Assembly: GCA_022448645.1 (NCBI GenBank)
Contig: JAKVBZ010000069.1
Location: forward strand, 1 to 28,627
DNA: 28,627 bases
Reading direction: 5' to 3'
Origin: Pirellulaceae bacterium
GTDB taxonomy: Bacteria > Planctomycetota > Planctomycetia > Pirellulales > Pirellulaceae
A model generated the notes under the pieces. The model worked only from the letters and a program-made list of their open reading frames with translations. It searched no databases and was not told the origin of the DNA. Each line of letters starts with the position of its first letter. Positions within the stretch are counted from its first letter, which is position 1. Shown here one piece after another: positions 15,429-23,418 of the stretch. Position numbers and translations under genes: made by a program.

Positions 15429-18179
15429 TCACCAGCCACCCGCCTTGTCGATCAATGAGTCGATCTGTCGGACCGTTTGCAATGTCTCAACAATGGCCGT
15501 GACGATGGCTAAGTAGCGATTGAATTCTTTTTCGCTAAGGCGTCGACCACGGCGATCTTTCAGCCACTTGTGGCACACCTGGTGGATGCCGATACGGTAG
15601 TTCCAAACTTCTTCAGCAATGGGACTCACCCAAGTGGAGTCATTGATGTAGGTTCGTTGCTCTTGAGCTGTGTAGCGCGGGTAACCTGTTGGAATGTGTG
15701 TCTGATCTGGTTCACTGACCAAATGTAGGTTGTGAGTTCCAGTGAGAGAATCGTTTTGTTGATGCAGCCTGAGCAGTTCCTGGCCAAGCTGGCAAAGGTG
15801 AATGACGGTTTCCTGGTCGCGGTGAATCAAGACGTGTGGATAATCGGTGGCAAGTTGCTCTGCAAATTGAATGCGATATTTGGACGAATAGAAGGTCGCG
15901 TAGATATACGCGAGTAAATCTGTGGGTCCTAACGTTTTTAGCAAGTCTCCTTGACCCGTGGGACACCATTGCATTTGTGTGATGTTACACATGCGTTCGA
16001 TAAACGATGCATCAAAGTTTGCCCGAGGAACGGCATGCTGTCCGGCTGCTTTGACACCGCCTTCGTGCAGGTAAAGTGGAAATACAGATTCGTTGCCGCG
16101 GCTGTCAGATCGGATGACACCATCCATCGCAATCTCAGTACATGTCCAGAAATAGTTGCATGGTTGATTTCGAGGCGTTTGCCGCCGTGCGATCAGTAAC
16201 TGGTTGGAGTGTCCGACAATGTGCTGGGTAAGGTCTGGACGGGGCCAGTCCACCATCCATTTCGCCCAGTAGATCCAACGTGTGTCCCATGGTCGATACG
16301 AGCAAGGCAGGCAGCGATCTTGCCAGTCAGTGTCTTCTGCGACTCGCCGCCTCGCGTCTGATAATTTCCAGCCACGCGTATCACCGGGTGGGTATTTGGG
16401 CTCAGTCCTCGCACGCGATCGACCAAAGAATTCCTGGCGAATGTCAGCATCGGGGATCGACAAATTACGAAACCTGGACATTCGTTCGAGCAGCTGTTCT
16501 CTGTCGGGATCGATGACAAAACGATCGCGTGCCGTGACCACTGCCGAACGATAAAATGGCATGATATCGACAAGACGCTGGCTGTCTGATTTTTTAGATG
16601 TTGGAACGGAGCGGTTTGTTTGTGGATAGAGGAAATAATTGGGTGATTTGGGTTTGAGTGGTACGGTTGCCAATTCGTTGATTGTGGAGCTTTGCAGCTG
16701 AGCCAATTTGGCTTTCCGCGTACCCCACAGTTCTCCATGAGTGACGTGACATCTCCTGCGGACCGACGTAAGTTCGGCAGGTAATTTAGTGCCCACCGAG
16801 ATGGCGATTCCCTGTTCGATGTCAAATACGTTCTCATCTGGTGTCCCGTGGGGTCCCATTTCGTGTTTCTTGCGGCTTCCGTGTAAGTCGAGGAGAGCGA
16901 TCTCCGAAAACGTCTCCATGAGTGATTCTCGCATGCCACGAAAACTGGCATTCTCCAGAAACGCATGGTTTGTCACCAACCCAAGCACCCCGGCTCCGTA
17001 GGCCTCGATAAGCCATTGAGCAAAGCGAAAGAATTTAACATAGTCGTCCTGTAGCCAGACTTTGCGTTCGCCTAATGGTTGGCCATCGACTTCGTAGTAA
17101 CTAGACACTTGACGTTGTCCGTCGAGTAGACCTCGCAGTAGGTCGCGAATCCAAGGCTCGTTGTTTTGCGAAATCCCTGAGAACGGCGGGTTTCCAACGA
17201 CGACGATCACTTCGTCGGGATGTTGAGCAATATCTGAGGGAGGACCAGCAAGTGCATTGTGTAGGCGGACGATGGGGGAGCAGATGGAGGGTCCGGAGAT
17301 TCCGGTCTGTGCGAATTGCAATGTAAGGAGGTCGTTGGCGATTAACGCAACCGATGGAATCACCTCATATCCCACTAACCATTTGACGAGTCGTGTGTGG
17401 ACAAATTCGTTCCAGCGGTTGCGCACGCCCTCGGTCGAAACACCCTGCTCAGTCCACCGCTTGTGCAGTCTCGAGTGCACAAGTTCAACGGCGGAAAGTA
17501 AAAAGATTCCGCTTCCAGCAGCAGGGTCCAGGATTCGCCCTAAGTATCCAGTTCGGGAGGTATTCTTGGGGTCGGTGACGGGGACATCTTGGGCAAGACC
17601 ATCTGGCCAATCGAACTGTACTTGCAGGCGTTCGTCGATACTTCTCAATACAAAGTGAGCAATATCACAAGGTGTAAAATAGGCACCACGAGACCGGCGC
17701 GAGGTGCTGTCGTACTGAGCTAGAAATAGTTCAACAGATTCCGCCATCCCGTATATTCCACGATCTAAGATGATGCGTGGAGGACTCGAAAGTACTTGCG
17801 ACGTTCTAAGTTGGTGCTGCAGGTTGGTGCGTATGTTTTCGGGAAGAAATTCTATCAGGGATAAGCTATTTAGTTCGCTGGGAACCGGCTGTCTGGCTGA
17901 CGGGGCAAGAAACGACTGAGAGAGTTCATCGATGATTTGGCCCAGCACGATCGAGGGAGCCGTGGCGTTCACTAGTTCGATTTCGCTCAGCTGTACGTTA
18001 AACCGTTCACGCCAAAAAGATTGTAATTCCAGTGACAAGGTGGTGTCCCGCCGGAGATGATCTGACAAGGCAGACCGCATCGAGTGTGCGGTGGCGGCGA
18101 GATGTTTTGTCCAGGTGTTGAGCGAACGGGGCTTCGTTGTGATCGCATCTCGCTGGCGTCGATCGAGGGTTCCGTCCAT
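15429..18179 (-). CDS. Solitary Type ISP-like adenine-specific DNA methyltransferase with specificity domain
   Basis: The 916-residue product carries N6-adenine methylase motifs: RGAYFTP (164-170), SAM-binding DPAAGSGIF (218-226) and catalytic NPPF (330-333). The segments after it (YVKFFRFAQWLIEAYGAGVL, NHAFLENASFRGMRESLMETF, LLDLHGSRKKHE, DENVFDIEQGIAI) and the C-terminal region (YIYATFYSSKYRIQFAEQL, EEVWNYRIGIHQVCHKWLKDR) match the methylase and Type_ISP_C specificity parts of Type ISP restriction enzymes, by my recall of that family. Full Type ISP proteins are about 1600 residues and have an Mrr-like nuclease and a helicase in front. Those are absent here and in the neighbouring genes, so this may be an orphan methylase or one part of a split system. 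It should methylate adenine in a specific DNA site. The ATG at 18179 follows a 6-bp inverted repeat at 18197-18215. Confidence 0.85.
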   Translation of the reverse strand: MDGTLDRRQRDAITTKPRSLNTWTKHLAATAHSMRSALSDHLRRDTTLSLELQSFWRERFNVQLSEIELVNATAPSIVLGQIIDELSQSFLAPSARQPVPSELNSLSLIEFLPENIRTNLQHQLRTSQVLSSPPRIILDRGIYGMAESVELFLAQYDSTSRRSRGAYFTPCDIAHFVLRSIDERLQVQFDWPDGLAQDVPVTDPKNTSRTGYLGRILDPAAGSGIFLLSAVELVHSRLHKRWTEQGVSTEGVRNRWNEFVHTRLVKWLVGYEVIPSVALIANDLLTLQFAQTGISGPSICSPIVRLHNALAGPPSDIAQHPDEVIVVVGNPPFSGISQNNEPWIRDLLRGLLDGQRQVSSYYEVDGQPLGERKVWLQDDYVKFFRFAQWLIEAYGAGVLGLVTNHAFLENASFRGMRESLMETFSEIALLDLHGSRKKHEMGPHGTPDENVFDIEQGIAISVGTKLPAELTSVRRRCHVTHGELWGTRKAKLAQLQSSTINELATVPLKPKSPNYFLYPQTNRSVPTSKKSDSQRLVDIMPFYRSAVVTARDRFVIDPDREQLLERMSRFRNLSIPDADIRQEFFGRSRARTEPKYPPGDTRGWKLSDARRRVAEDTDWQDRCLPCSYRPWDTRWIYWAKWMVDWPRPDLTQHIVGHSNQLLIARRQTPRNQPCNYFWTCTEIAMDGVIRSDSRGNESVFPLYLHEGGVKAAGQHAVPRANFDASFIERMCNITQMQWCPTGQGDLLKTLGPTDLLAYIYATFYSSKYRIQFAEQLATDYPHVLIHRDQETVIHLCQLGQELLRLHQQNDSLTGTHNLHLVSEPDQTHIPTGYPRYTAQEQRTYINDSTWVSPIAEEVWNYRIGIHQVCHKWLKDRRGRRLSEKEFNRYLAIVTAIVETLQTVRQIDSLIDKAGGW

Positions 18180-18196
18180 GAGTCAAGTACCTTCTT

Positions 18197-18215
18197 GAGG
18201 TCATTTCCGGACCTC
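18197..18215. repeat. 6-bp inverted repeat just upstream of the methyltransferase start
   Basis: GAGGTC (18197-18202) and GACCTC (18210-18215) flank a 7-base centre, 18 bases upstream of the methyltransferase ATG. The position suits an operator or a leader hairpin limiting methylase expression, but a repeat of this length could be accidental. Confidence 0.35.
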
Positions 18216-18307
18216 GATCACTTTACAGGTTGGTTGACCTTCGTCAGCGATCCTACCCATGATGCTAGAAGTCTACAAGCACCGGGTACCTTCAGAATCG
18301 AGTCGTC

Positions 18308-18958
18308 TCAATCGGAAACTTTCTGCATTATTTCCGATTTCCAACTAGCGGATAATTCTGGCAAGGAGGCCAATTGCCGTTGTGCCAATATGTCGTGTCC
18401 GTACATGGTCGCGTTTGCCCGTTGAACGGTCCAATCTGCATGGGGACGTTCAATCAAATCGATATTTAAACCAGCCTCGATTTCACCTTCGGCCAGTACA
18501 CGTAAGTACCAACCACTACGACCAGATTGCACGACAAGTTTGGGGAGTCCAGCCAACTGCCAACGACGTGCGAGCTTCCAGCAGGGTTGTCGAGGTTGAG
18601 AGATTTGAAAAACGACGTCACCACAACTCCATTGGTCGCCAATACAGACGTTTTGTTCCGTTTGATTCGTAATCGTCAGGTTCTCGCCAAATGCTCCGTG
18701 CGGCATCTCGCTGAAACCCAATTCATTACGCCAAGCGATATAATGTTCAGCCGAGTATGCTAACACAGCTTTATCAATGCCACCGTGGCATGACAAATCG
18801 GCTTGTCCATCGCCTTCCAAGTTGGTGGCGTTAACCTGCACGGGGCCGGTGACTGCGCTCTTGTAGAAACCAGTTGTCCATGGGTCGTCAGCACTGTTAC
18901 CCGCAACGATTGTCCTTGGCAGGCCGACTTGCAGGGAAGCCAGGTAGGGCTCACTCAT
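18308..18958 (-). CDS. MOSC domain protein, YiiM-like
   Basis: The 216-residue product has the YiiM layout: HGGIDKAVLAYSAEHY (58-73), FGENLTI (90-96), IGDQWSCGDVVFQISQPRQPCWKLARRW (106-133) with the conserved Cys126, and a C-terminal helical tail (about 165-216). MOSC proteins bind the molybdenum cofactor through that cysteine. E. coli YiiM reduces N-hydroxylated purines such as 6-hydroxylaminopurine, so a detoxifying reductase role is likely. The length fits YiiM. ATG 18958 is supported by AAGGA about 9 bases upstream. It ends 128 bases before the methyltransferase start on the same strand, so the two may be co-transcribed, though I see no functional link beyond possible nucleotide protection. 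Confidence 0.9.
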   Translation of the reverse strand: MSEPYLASLQVGLPRTIVAGNSADDPWTTGFYKSAVTGPVQVNATNLEGDGQADLSCHGGIDKAVLAYSAEHYIAWRNELGFSEMPHGAFGENLTITNQTEQNVCIGDQWSCGDVVFQISQPRQPCWKLARRWQLAGLPKLVVQSGRSGWYLRVLAEGEIEAGLNIDLIERPHADWTVQRANATMYGHDILAQRQLASLPELSASWKSEIMQKVSD

Positions 18959-19450
18959 TCTAGTGGTCCTTCCAATGAGATTTTGGGGAGAGCCCTCGGT
19001 TCACAATGGAAAAGTAAAAAGTGGAAATATCACTGACTTATCGTGTGTCCGACAAATGTCGAGCTTTGTTGGGGCCATTCAAGGATTCTGTATGTTGTTG
19101 CTCTGTGGCTGTTTGCGCTCGGTGTAATGGTTGAAAGCAATCGTCTCAGAAAAACTCTTGCCTACAATTGAGGGTGCTAGCGTCACTGTGGCGCATTTGG
19201 CTCTTTAAGACGCTGGCTCTTGTCGTTTGTCTCATCTTACTACGTTTCCCACTTTAACCAACGCCTACTATCCTCAGGTGTGGGATTGGCTTTCCACGGC
19301 TTTGTGGTCGAGCCGATAGGGGGATTAGTGACGGTCTGTTGTTTTGCAGCGCCGTCAAACATGCCGCAGATACACCGCGGCCCGATTCGCCGCACACGTA
19401 TCTGTGTACTCCTGATGACTTTGGAACGAGTCACACGAAAGGAGGGCGAA
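18959..19450. other. Divergent intergenic region, about 490 bases
   Basis: It separates the MOSC gene (minus) from the small unknown gene (plus) and should hold both promoters. A TACAAT hexamer occurs near 19163 but has no matching -35 box at the right distance. An in-frame extension of the 19451 gene back to 19220 is open, but it lacks a ribosome site and reads like random sequence. No RNA gene was recognised. Confidence 0.4.
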
Positions 19451-19858
19451 ATGGATGCGACTGCCATGTTGATGACAGCCGTGTTGTGCCTTCGTCCAAT
19501 GGACGAGGTAGCTATCGACGAGGTGGATCTCATCGAGGTCAACCATTTCTATGACGATCGAGGACGTTTGGTATTCGACCAGGTCATTTTCTATGACTGG
19601 TACGCTCACGAAGGCCGTTTTCAAGTCAGAGATTGGCGATTACTGAAGTCTGCAGATCAGATTCCCAGACGCAATTGGCGTCGTGGAAACTTTTTGACGA
19701 TTTGGACCGACGGGGAGCACTTGCGTGAGGTTTGGTCAAAAGCTTTGCATGAAACTTGGACGCAGTATGACCCGGAATTGATGGAACGCGAAAACCTTCC
19801 CAAGGAAAAGCGTTTGAGGTTGAGAAAACCAAAAACAATAATGACCAGGATGAAGTAG
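19451..19858 (+). CDS. Small hypothetical protein
   Basis: The 135-residue product starts at ATG 19451, chosen because a strong ribosome site (AAAGGAGG) lies 5 bases before it. A longer frame from 19220 has no such support. It has a short apolar N-terminus (MDATAMLMTAVLCL), an acidic middle (DEVAIDEVDLIEVNHFYDDRG), an aromatic region that reads like a beta-sheet (VFDQVIFYDWYAHEGRFQVRDWRLL), and a basic C-terminal tail (KEKRLRLRKPKTIMTRMK). I recognise no enzyme motif. It precedes the release-factor-like gene by 84 bases in the same direction. The strong ribosome site and steady amino-acid composition argue that it is real. A secreted or phage origin is not indicated. Confidence 0.7.
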   Translation: MDATAMLMTAVLCLRPMDEVAIDEVDLIEVNHFYDDRGRLVFDQVIFYDWYAHEGRFQVRDWRLLKSADQIPRRNWRRGNFLTIWTDGEHLREVWSKALHETWTQYDPELMERENLPKEKRLRLRKPKTIMTRMK

Positions 19859-19942
19859 TTGTGAGCATGCGAACTTGACCGGGCATCTGTCTCGGTGTTG
19901 AGGACGTGAAGACCAGCAGCTACTTTTTCTCTTGTTTCCCAC

Positions 19943-20452
19943 ATGGCGATAGTGCACCCGGTAACGTTGTCTGATGATGAGCTGTTGCGACAATGCGACA
20001 TGCAGCTAACGCGGCGTGGAGGACCTGGCGGGCAGCATCGCAATAAAGTGGAAACCACGGTGGTGCTGACACACCGAGAGACGAAGTTGCGTGCCGAAGC
20101 TGCAGAACGGCGTAGCCAGTCCGAGAATCGCCAAGTCGCGTTATTTCGCTTGCGATTGCTCTTGGCGTTGACGTATCGAACTCCTAAAGCAGCCAGCCCG
20201 AAACCTAGCGTGCTGTGGCAGTCTCGTTTGGTGGGTAGCCGTATCGCGGTCAATCCAGGACATGGTGATTTTCCTGTGTTGTTGGCGGAGGTGTTGGACC
20301 AAGTCGAACATGCCCGAGCCGACCTTAAGGAGGTCGCCTCATTTTTTGCTTGCAGCTCCTCCCAATTGGTGAAATTTTTGAAGCTCGAACCACGGGCCTT
20401 GCGCAGCGTGAACGAACAGAGATTGAGACAGGGATTAAGGCCGTTGAAGTAG
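19943..20452 (+). CDS. Release-factor-like protein with GGQ domain (short, domain-3-only type)
   Basis: The 169-residue product carries the peptidyl-tRNA hydrolysis domain of class I release factors: RRGGPGGQHRNKVETTVVLTH at about 28-48, with GGQ intact, followed by the expected Arg/Lys-rich helix. It lacks the codon-recognition domains of RF1 and RF2. The C-terminal half (LWQSRLVGSRIAVNPGHGDFP, then ASFFACSSSQLVKFLKLEPRALRSVNEQR) looks like a helical, perhaps helix-turn-helix, domain. I recall this pairing in short release-factor-like proteins of several bacterial phyla. Likely role: rescue of stalled ribosomes or hydrolysis of trapped peptidyl-tRNA. The ATG at 19943 has no clear ribosome site, but the N-terminal sequence fits the family. 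A weak hairpin follows at 20495. Confidence 0.85.
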   Translation: MAIVHPVTLSDDELLRQCDMQLTRRGGPGGQHRNKVETTVVLTHRETKLRAEAAERRSQSENRQVALFRLRLLLALTYRTPKAASPKPSVLWQSRLVGSRIAVNPGHGDFPVLLAEVLDQVEHARADLKEVASFFACSSSQLVKFLKLEPRALRSVNEQRLRQGLRPLK

Positions 20453-20494
20453 TTCAGAAATACCGCTTGTGAGATGTTGTGCGTTTGGTTTTGA

Positions 20495-20517
20495 TTGCCG
20501 TCCTGAGGATTCGGCAA
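20495..20517 (+). terminator. Weak stem-loop after the release-factor-like gene
   Basis: TTGCCG (20495-20500) and CGGCAA (20512-20517) pair, with a further TCC-TGA-GGA hairpin inside. It lies 42 bases after the stop at 20452. There is no U-run, so it is a possible terminator or 3' stabilising hairpin only. Confidence 0.35.
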
Positions 20518-21180
20518 ACGAGGCACGAGGATGGTTGGCAGGACAATCCAGCTGACATCGGGCCGCGAGCCAAACGTCTTCCCCTCCCCATGGAGTCGCT
20601 CTTGCTGTGACCACCTGTAATGTGGTGCGGGCAACTCGAACAATGCTGTTGTCGCTCCACCGACGAACTCGCTTACAAAAAACACAGCTCCAAGACGAGG
20701 ATGTGGGTCACACTTTTCTCAGTTGCCATTCAGTCATGGCCAACCCTAGTCCAAATTCCTGTCACCAAGCGATTTGCTAGGAAGGCGGGGCGCCAGGAAT
20801 ATTTGCATTGACCCACCAACCGCAAAGACAGGCAGGGACCCCCGTTTTGCAGATGGTTGAGGCAGTGCCTCGTCTTTGATGGATGTGTCCAGGTGGGGTT
20901 CCTGGTAACTTTATTTCAAAAGTGGCTGTATCACCAGCTGACGCGGCCTGTCAAAATGGCTTTCTCGGTAAGCTGATCGTGATAGCAGGGTTGTTGGAGA
21001 TGAGAAAGCTGCTGGGACGATCTAGTGAATGCCTAAGGGAGTCTGTGCTGCTGGGCAAGGGAAGTTGCGGGACGACCGCATTGCATCAAATGAGGTTTGC
21101 AACAAGTGCTGATTCCGAGGACAATGTACACAGATCACTTGGGTGGGCCACCGCTTTTTCTTCTTGTCAGGAGAGCGTAG
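20518..21180. other. About 660 bases with no convincing gene
   Basis: This gap precedes the four-gene operon and should contain its promoter and leader, which I cannot place with confidence. A small inverted repeat ACCAC-CTGTAAT-GTGGT occurs near 20610-20630. A 142-codon plus-strand frame (20883-21311) runs into the protease gene in another frame and lacks a ribosome site. No tRNA, riboswitch or known small RNA was recognised. Confidence 0.4.
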
Positions 21181-23409
21181 ATGATGCATTACGTTTCCCG
21201 TGGGATGTCACGAAGCACTGCGCTGGCGGTGTCGTTGATGGTCTTGTTGCCAGCTCTGGCATCGGGAGACGAGCGGCCGGCGTCAGAGGACACACCGAAG
21301 TCGGTGGCTGAAGTGGCTGATCATCTACGCGAGAAGGTGGTTGTGATCACGTTCGAAGATCGTGATGGTGGGCAAGGAGGTTTGGGAACCGGGTTTATCA
21401 TTTCGCCGGACGGTATTATCGCTACGAATCTACATGTCATTGGGGAAGCACGACCGATTTCCGTCCAATTGAGTGACGGTCGGCAATTTGAGGTACAAGA
21501 AGTCCGAGCGTCGGACCGTAAATTGGATTTGGCTTTGTTACGGATCGACGCCAATGATTTGCCTGCGGTTGAGTTAGGAGACGCTACGCAGCTGCGGCCT
21601 GGACAGCAGGTGGTGGCGGTTGGCAATCCGCATGGTCTCAAGCACAGCGTTGTCGATGGTGTTGTCTCCGAGTTGCGACAGTTGGATGGGCGGAACATGA
21701 TCCAAGTTGCGATTCCTATTGAGCCCGGCAACAGCGGTGGACCCTTGGTGGACATGCAAGGGTTCGTTCATGGCATCTTGACGATCAAATCGGCCGTGAC
21801 ACCCAACTTGGGTTTCGCGGTGACCGTCAATGACCTGAAGCGACTCATCGAACAACCTAATCCAGTGCCCATGGAACGCTGGTTGACGATTGGTACGATC
21901 GATGATCGTAGATGGGATACGCTGTTTGGCAGCCGCTGGCGGCAACGGGCAGGCCGTATTATGGTGACGGGGCCTGGTCGAGGTTTTGGGGGCCGGGCAC
22001 TTTGCCTGTCGAAGGACACATTACCTGATTTTCCCTGCGTATTGTCTGTTGCTGTTAAGTTGGAAGACGAATCGGGAGCTGCAGGCCTGGTGTTCCACTC
22101 CGACGGAGATAACAAACATTATGGTTTCTATCCATCCAATGGACGACTGCGACTGACACGCTTTGACGGCCCCAATGTGTTTACCTGGAATGTGCTGGCG
22201 GAATCTAACAGCGAGCATTATCGCCCAGGTGAATGGAACCACCTAAAAGTTCGTTTGCAGGGAGATGGCGGTCTGGCCTGTTTTGTAAATGGCAAGCCGG
22301 TATTCGACATGCAGGATGCGGTTTATACCTCGGGACGCTTTGGCTTGGCTAAGTTTCGGCATACCGAAGCCGAATTCAAGCATCTTAGAGCAATCCGACA
22401 ATCGGACGTTCCAGAAGCAGATCCCGAGACATTGGCGGCGATTGAATCGCTGGTCGCAGAAATCGAAACAGCCGATTTGAATACATCGGATCACGTCCAG
22501 GCACTTGCCGGGTTCGGTGACGTGTCCCCCAGTGTACTCTTGGAGGATGCTCGTCAGTTGGAACGGCGGGCCGTTGGGTTGAGGGAATTGGCCGAGCAGG
22601 TTCACGTAAAGCAAGTGGTCACGCAGCTGGGGCAGATGACACAGGGCGAGGATGAAGACATTGATTTGGCACGCGCTGCCCTGTGGATTGCTCGGTTAGA
22701 TGATGACCAATTGGTTGTCGATGACTACATGGATGAGTTAGATCGCATGGCGAGTGAACTGGCAGATTCCATTCCAGAGGAGGCAGATGATAACGCGCGG
22801 CTGGCGGCAATCAATCGCTACCTGTTCGATGATAATGGTTTTCACGGTAGTCGTATGGATTACTATCACCCCGCCAACAGTTATCTTAACCGTCTACTGG
22901 AAGATCGCGAAGGTATTCCGATTACTTTGTCACTCCTGTATGTGGAGCTGGCACAGCGAATTAACCTGACGTTGGTGGGAGTGGGAATACCAGGTCATTT
23001 TGTCGTAGGTAAGCCGCAGGACGACGAGTTGCAATTGATTGACGCCTTCAATGGTGGGGAATTACTGACACCTGACGATGCGGAACGTCTGGCTGGACAA
23101 AAGTTGAGCGACGAGTATTTTGTGGCTTCCAGCAAACGTCATATTCTCGTTCGAATGCTGCGCAACCTGCTCTCGATTGCTCAGCATGAACGTGACCCGC
23201 ATGCTTCCCTACGTTATTTGGAGGCCATGCTGGCCATCGACAGTGAGATGATTCGTGAACGTGGGTTGCGTGCTGTGACTTTGGCGCAGACCGGAAACCT
23301 GCGCGATGCTTTAAAGGATTTGGATTGGATATTGGAGCAATCGCCCGAAGGTGTGGATGTGGGAGCTCTGCGCCGGATGCGCGAGCGATTCGCCGAGCAA
23401 CTAAGGTAG
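21181..23409 (+). CDS. Secreted trypsin-like protease fused to LamG-like and SirB1/transglutaminase-like domains
   Basis: The 742-residue product begins with a signal peptide (residues 8-29). A Deg/HtrA-like serine protease domain follows (about 40-225) with the full catalytic triad His85 (ATNLHVIG), Asp116 (KLDLALLRI) and Ser185 (EPGNSGGPL). Residues 250-405 look like a jelly-roll domain of the LamG/DUF1080 kind (AAGLVFHSDGDNKHYGFYP, PGEWNHLKVRLQGDGGLACFVNG). Residues about 490-650 match the SirB1/Transglut_core2 family (SYLNRLLEDREGIPITLSLLY, VGVGIPGHFVVG), followed by TPR-like helices to the end. No PDZ domain is present. ATG 21181 is supported by GGAG 7 bases upstream. It heads an operon whose next gene starts 9 bases after its stop. 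It likely acts in the periplasm; the combined role is unknown. Confidence 0.88.
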   Translation: MMHYVSRGMSRSTALAVSLMVLLPALASGDERPASEDTPKSVAEVADHLREKVVVITFEDRDGGQGGLGTGFIISPDGIIATNLHVIGEARPISVQLSDGRQFEVQEVRASDRKLDLALLRIDANDLPAVELGDATQLRPGQQVVAVGNPHGLKHSVVDGVVSELRQLDGRNMIQVAIPIEPGNSGGPLVDMQGFVHGILTIKSAVTPNLGFAVTVNDLKRLIEQPNPVPMERWLTIGTIDDRRWDTLFGSRWRQRAGRIMVTGPGRGFGGRALCLSKDTLPDFPCVLSVAVKLEDESGAAGLVFHSDGDNKHYGFYPSNGRLRLTRFDGPNVFTWNVLAESNSEHYRPGEWNHLKVRLQGDGGLACFVNGKPVFDMQDAVYTSGRFGLAKFRHTEAEFKHLRAIRQSDVPEADPETLAAIESLVAEIETADLNTSDHVQALAGFGDVSPSVLLEDARQLERRAVGLRELAEQVHVKQVVTQLGQMTQGEDEDIDLARAALWIARLDDDQLVVDDYMDELDRMASELADSIPEEADDNARLAAINRYLFDDNGFHGSRMDYYHPANSYLNRLLEDREGIPITLSLLYVELAQRINLTLVGVGIPGHFVVGKPQDDELQLIDAFNGGELLTPDDAERLAGQKLSDEYFVASSKRHILVRMLRNLLSIAQHERDPHASLRYLEAMLAIDSEMIRERGLRAVTLAQTGNLRDALKDLDWILEQSPEGVDVGALRRMRERFAEQLR

Positions 23410-23418
23410 GTGTGACGT

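Noticed and set aside
16193..16966. 257-codon minus-strand frame inside the methyltransferase gene
   Set aside because: Same strand, different frame; the methyltransferase frame is continuous with conserved motifs on both sides, so this is not a frameshifted domain.
19657..20685. 342-codon minus-strand frame antisense to the small protein and release-factor-like genes
   Set aside because: The plus-strand genes have clear family motifs or a strong ribosome site; this frame reads as their antisense shadow.
20883..21311. 142-codon plus-strand frame ahead of the protease gene
   Set aside because: Runs into the well-supported protease gene in another frame and has no ribosome site.
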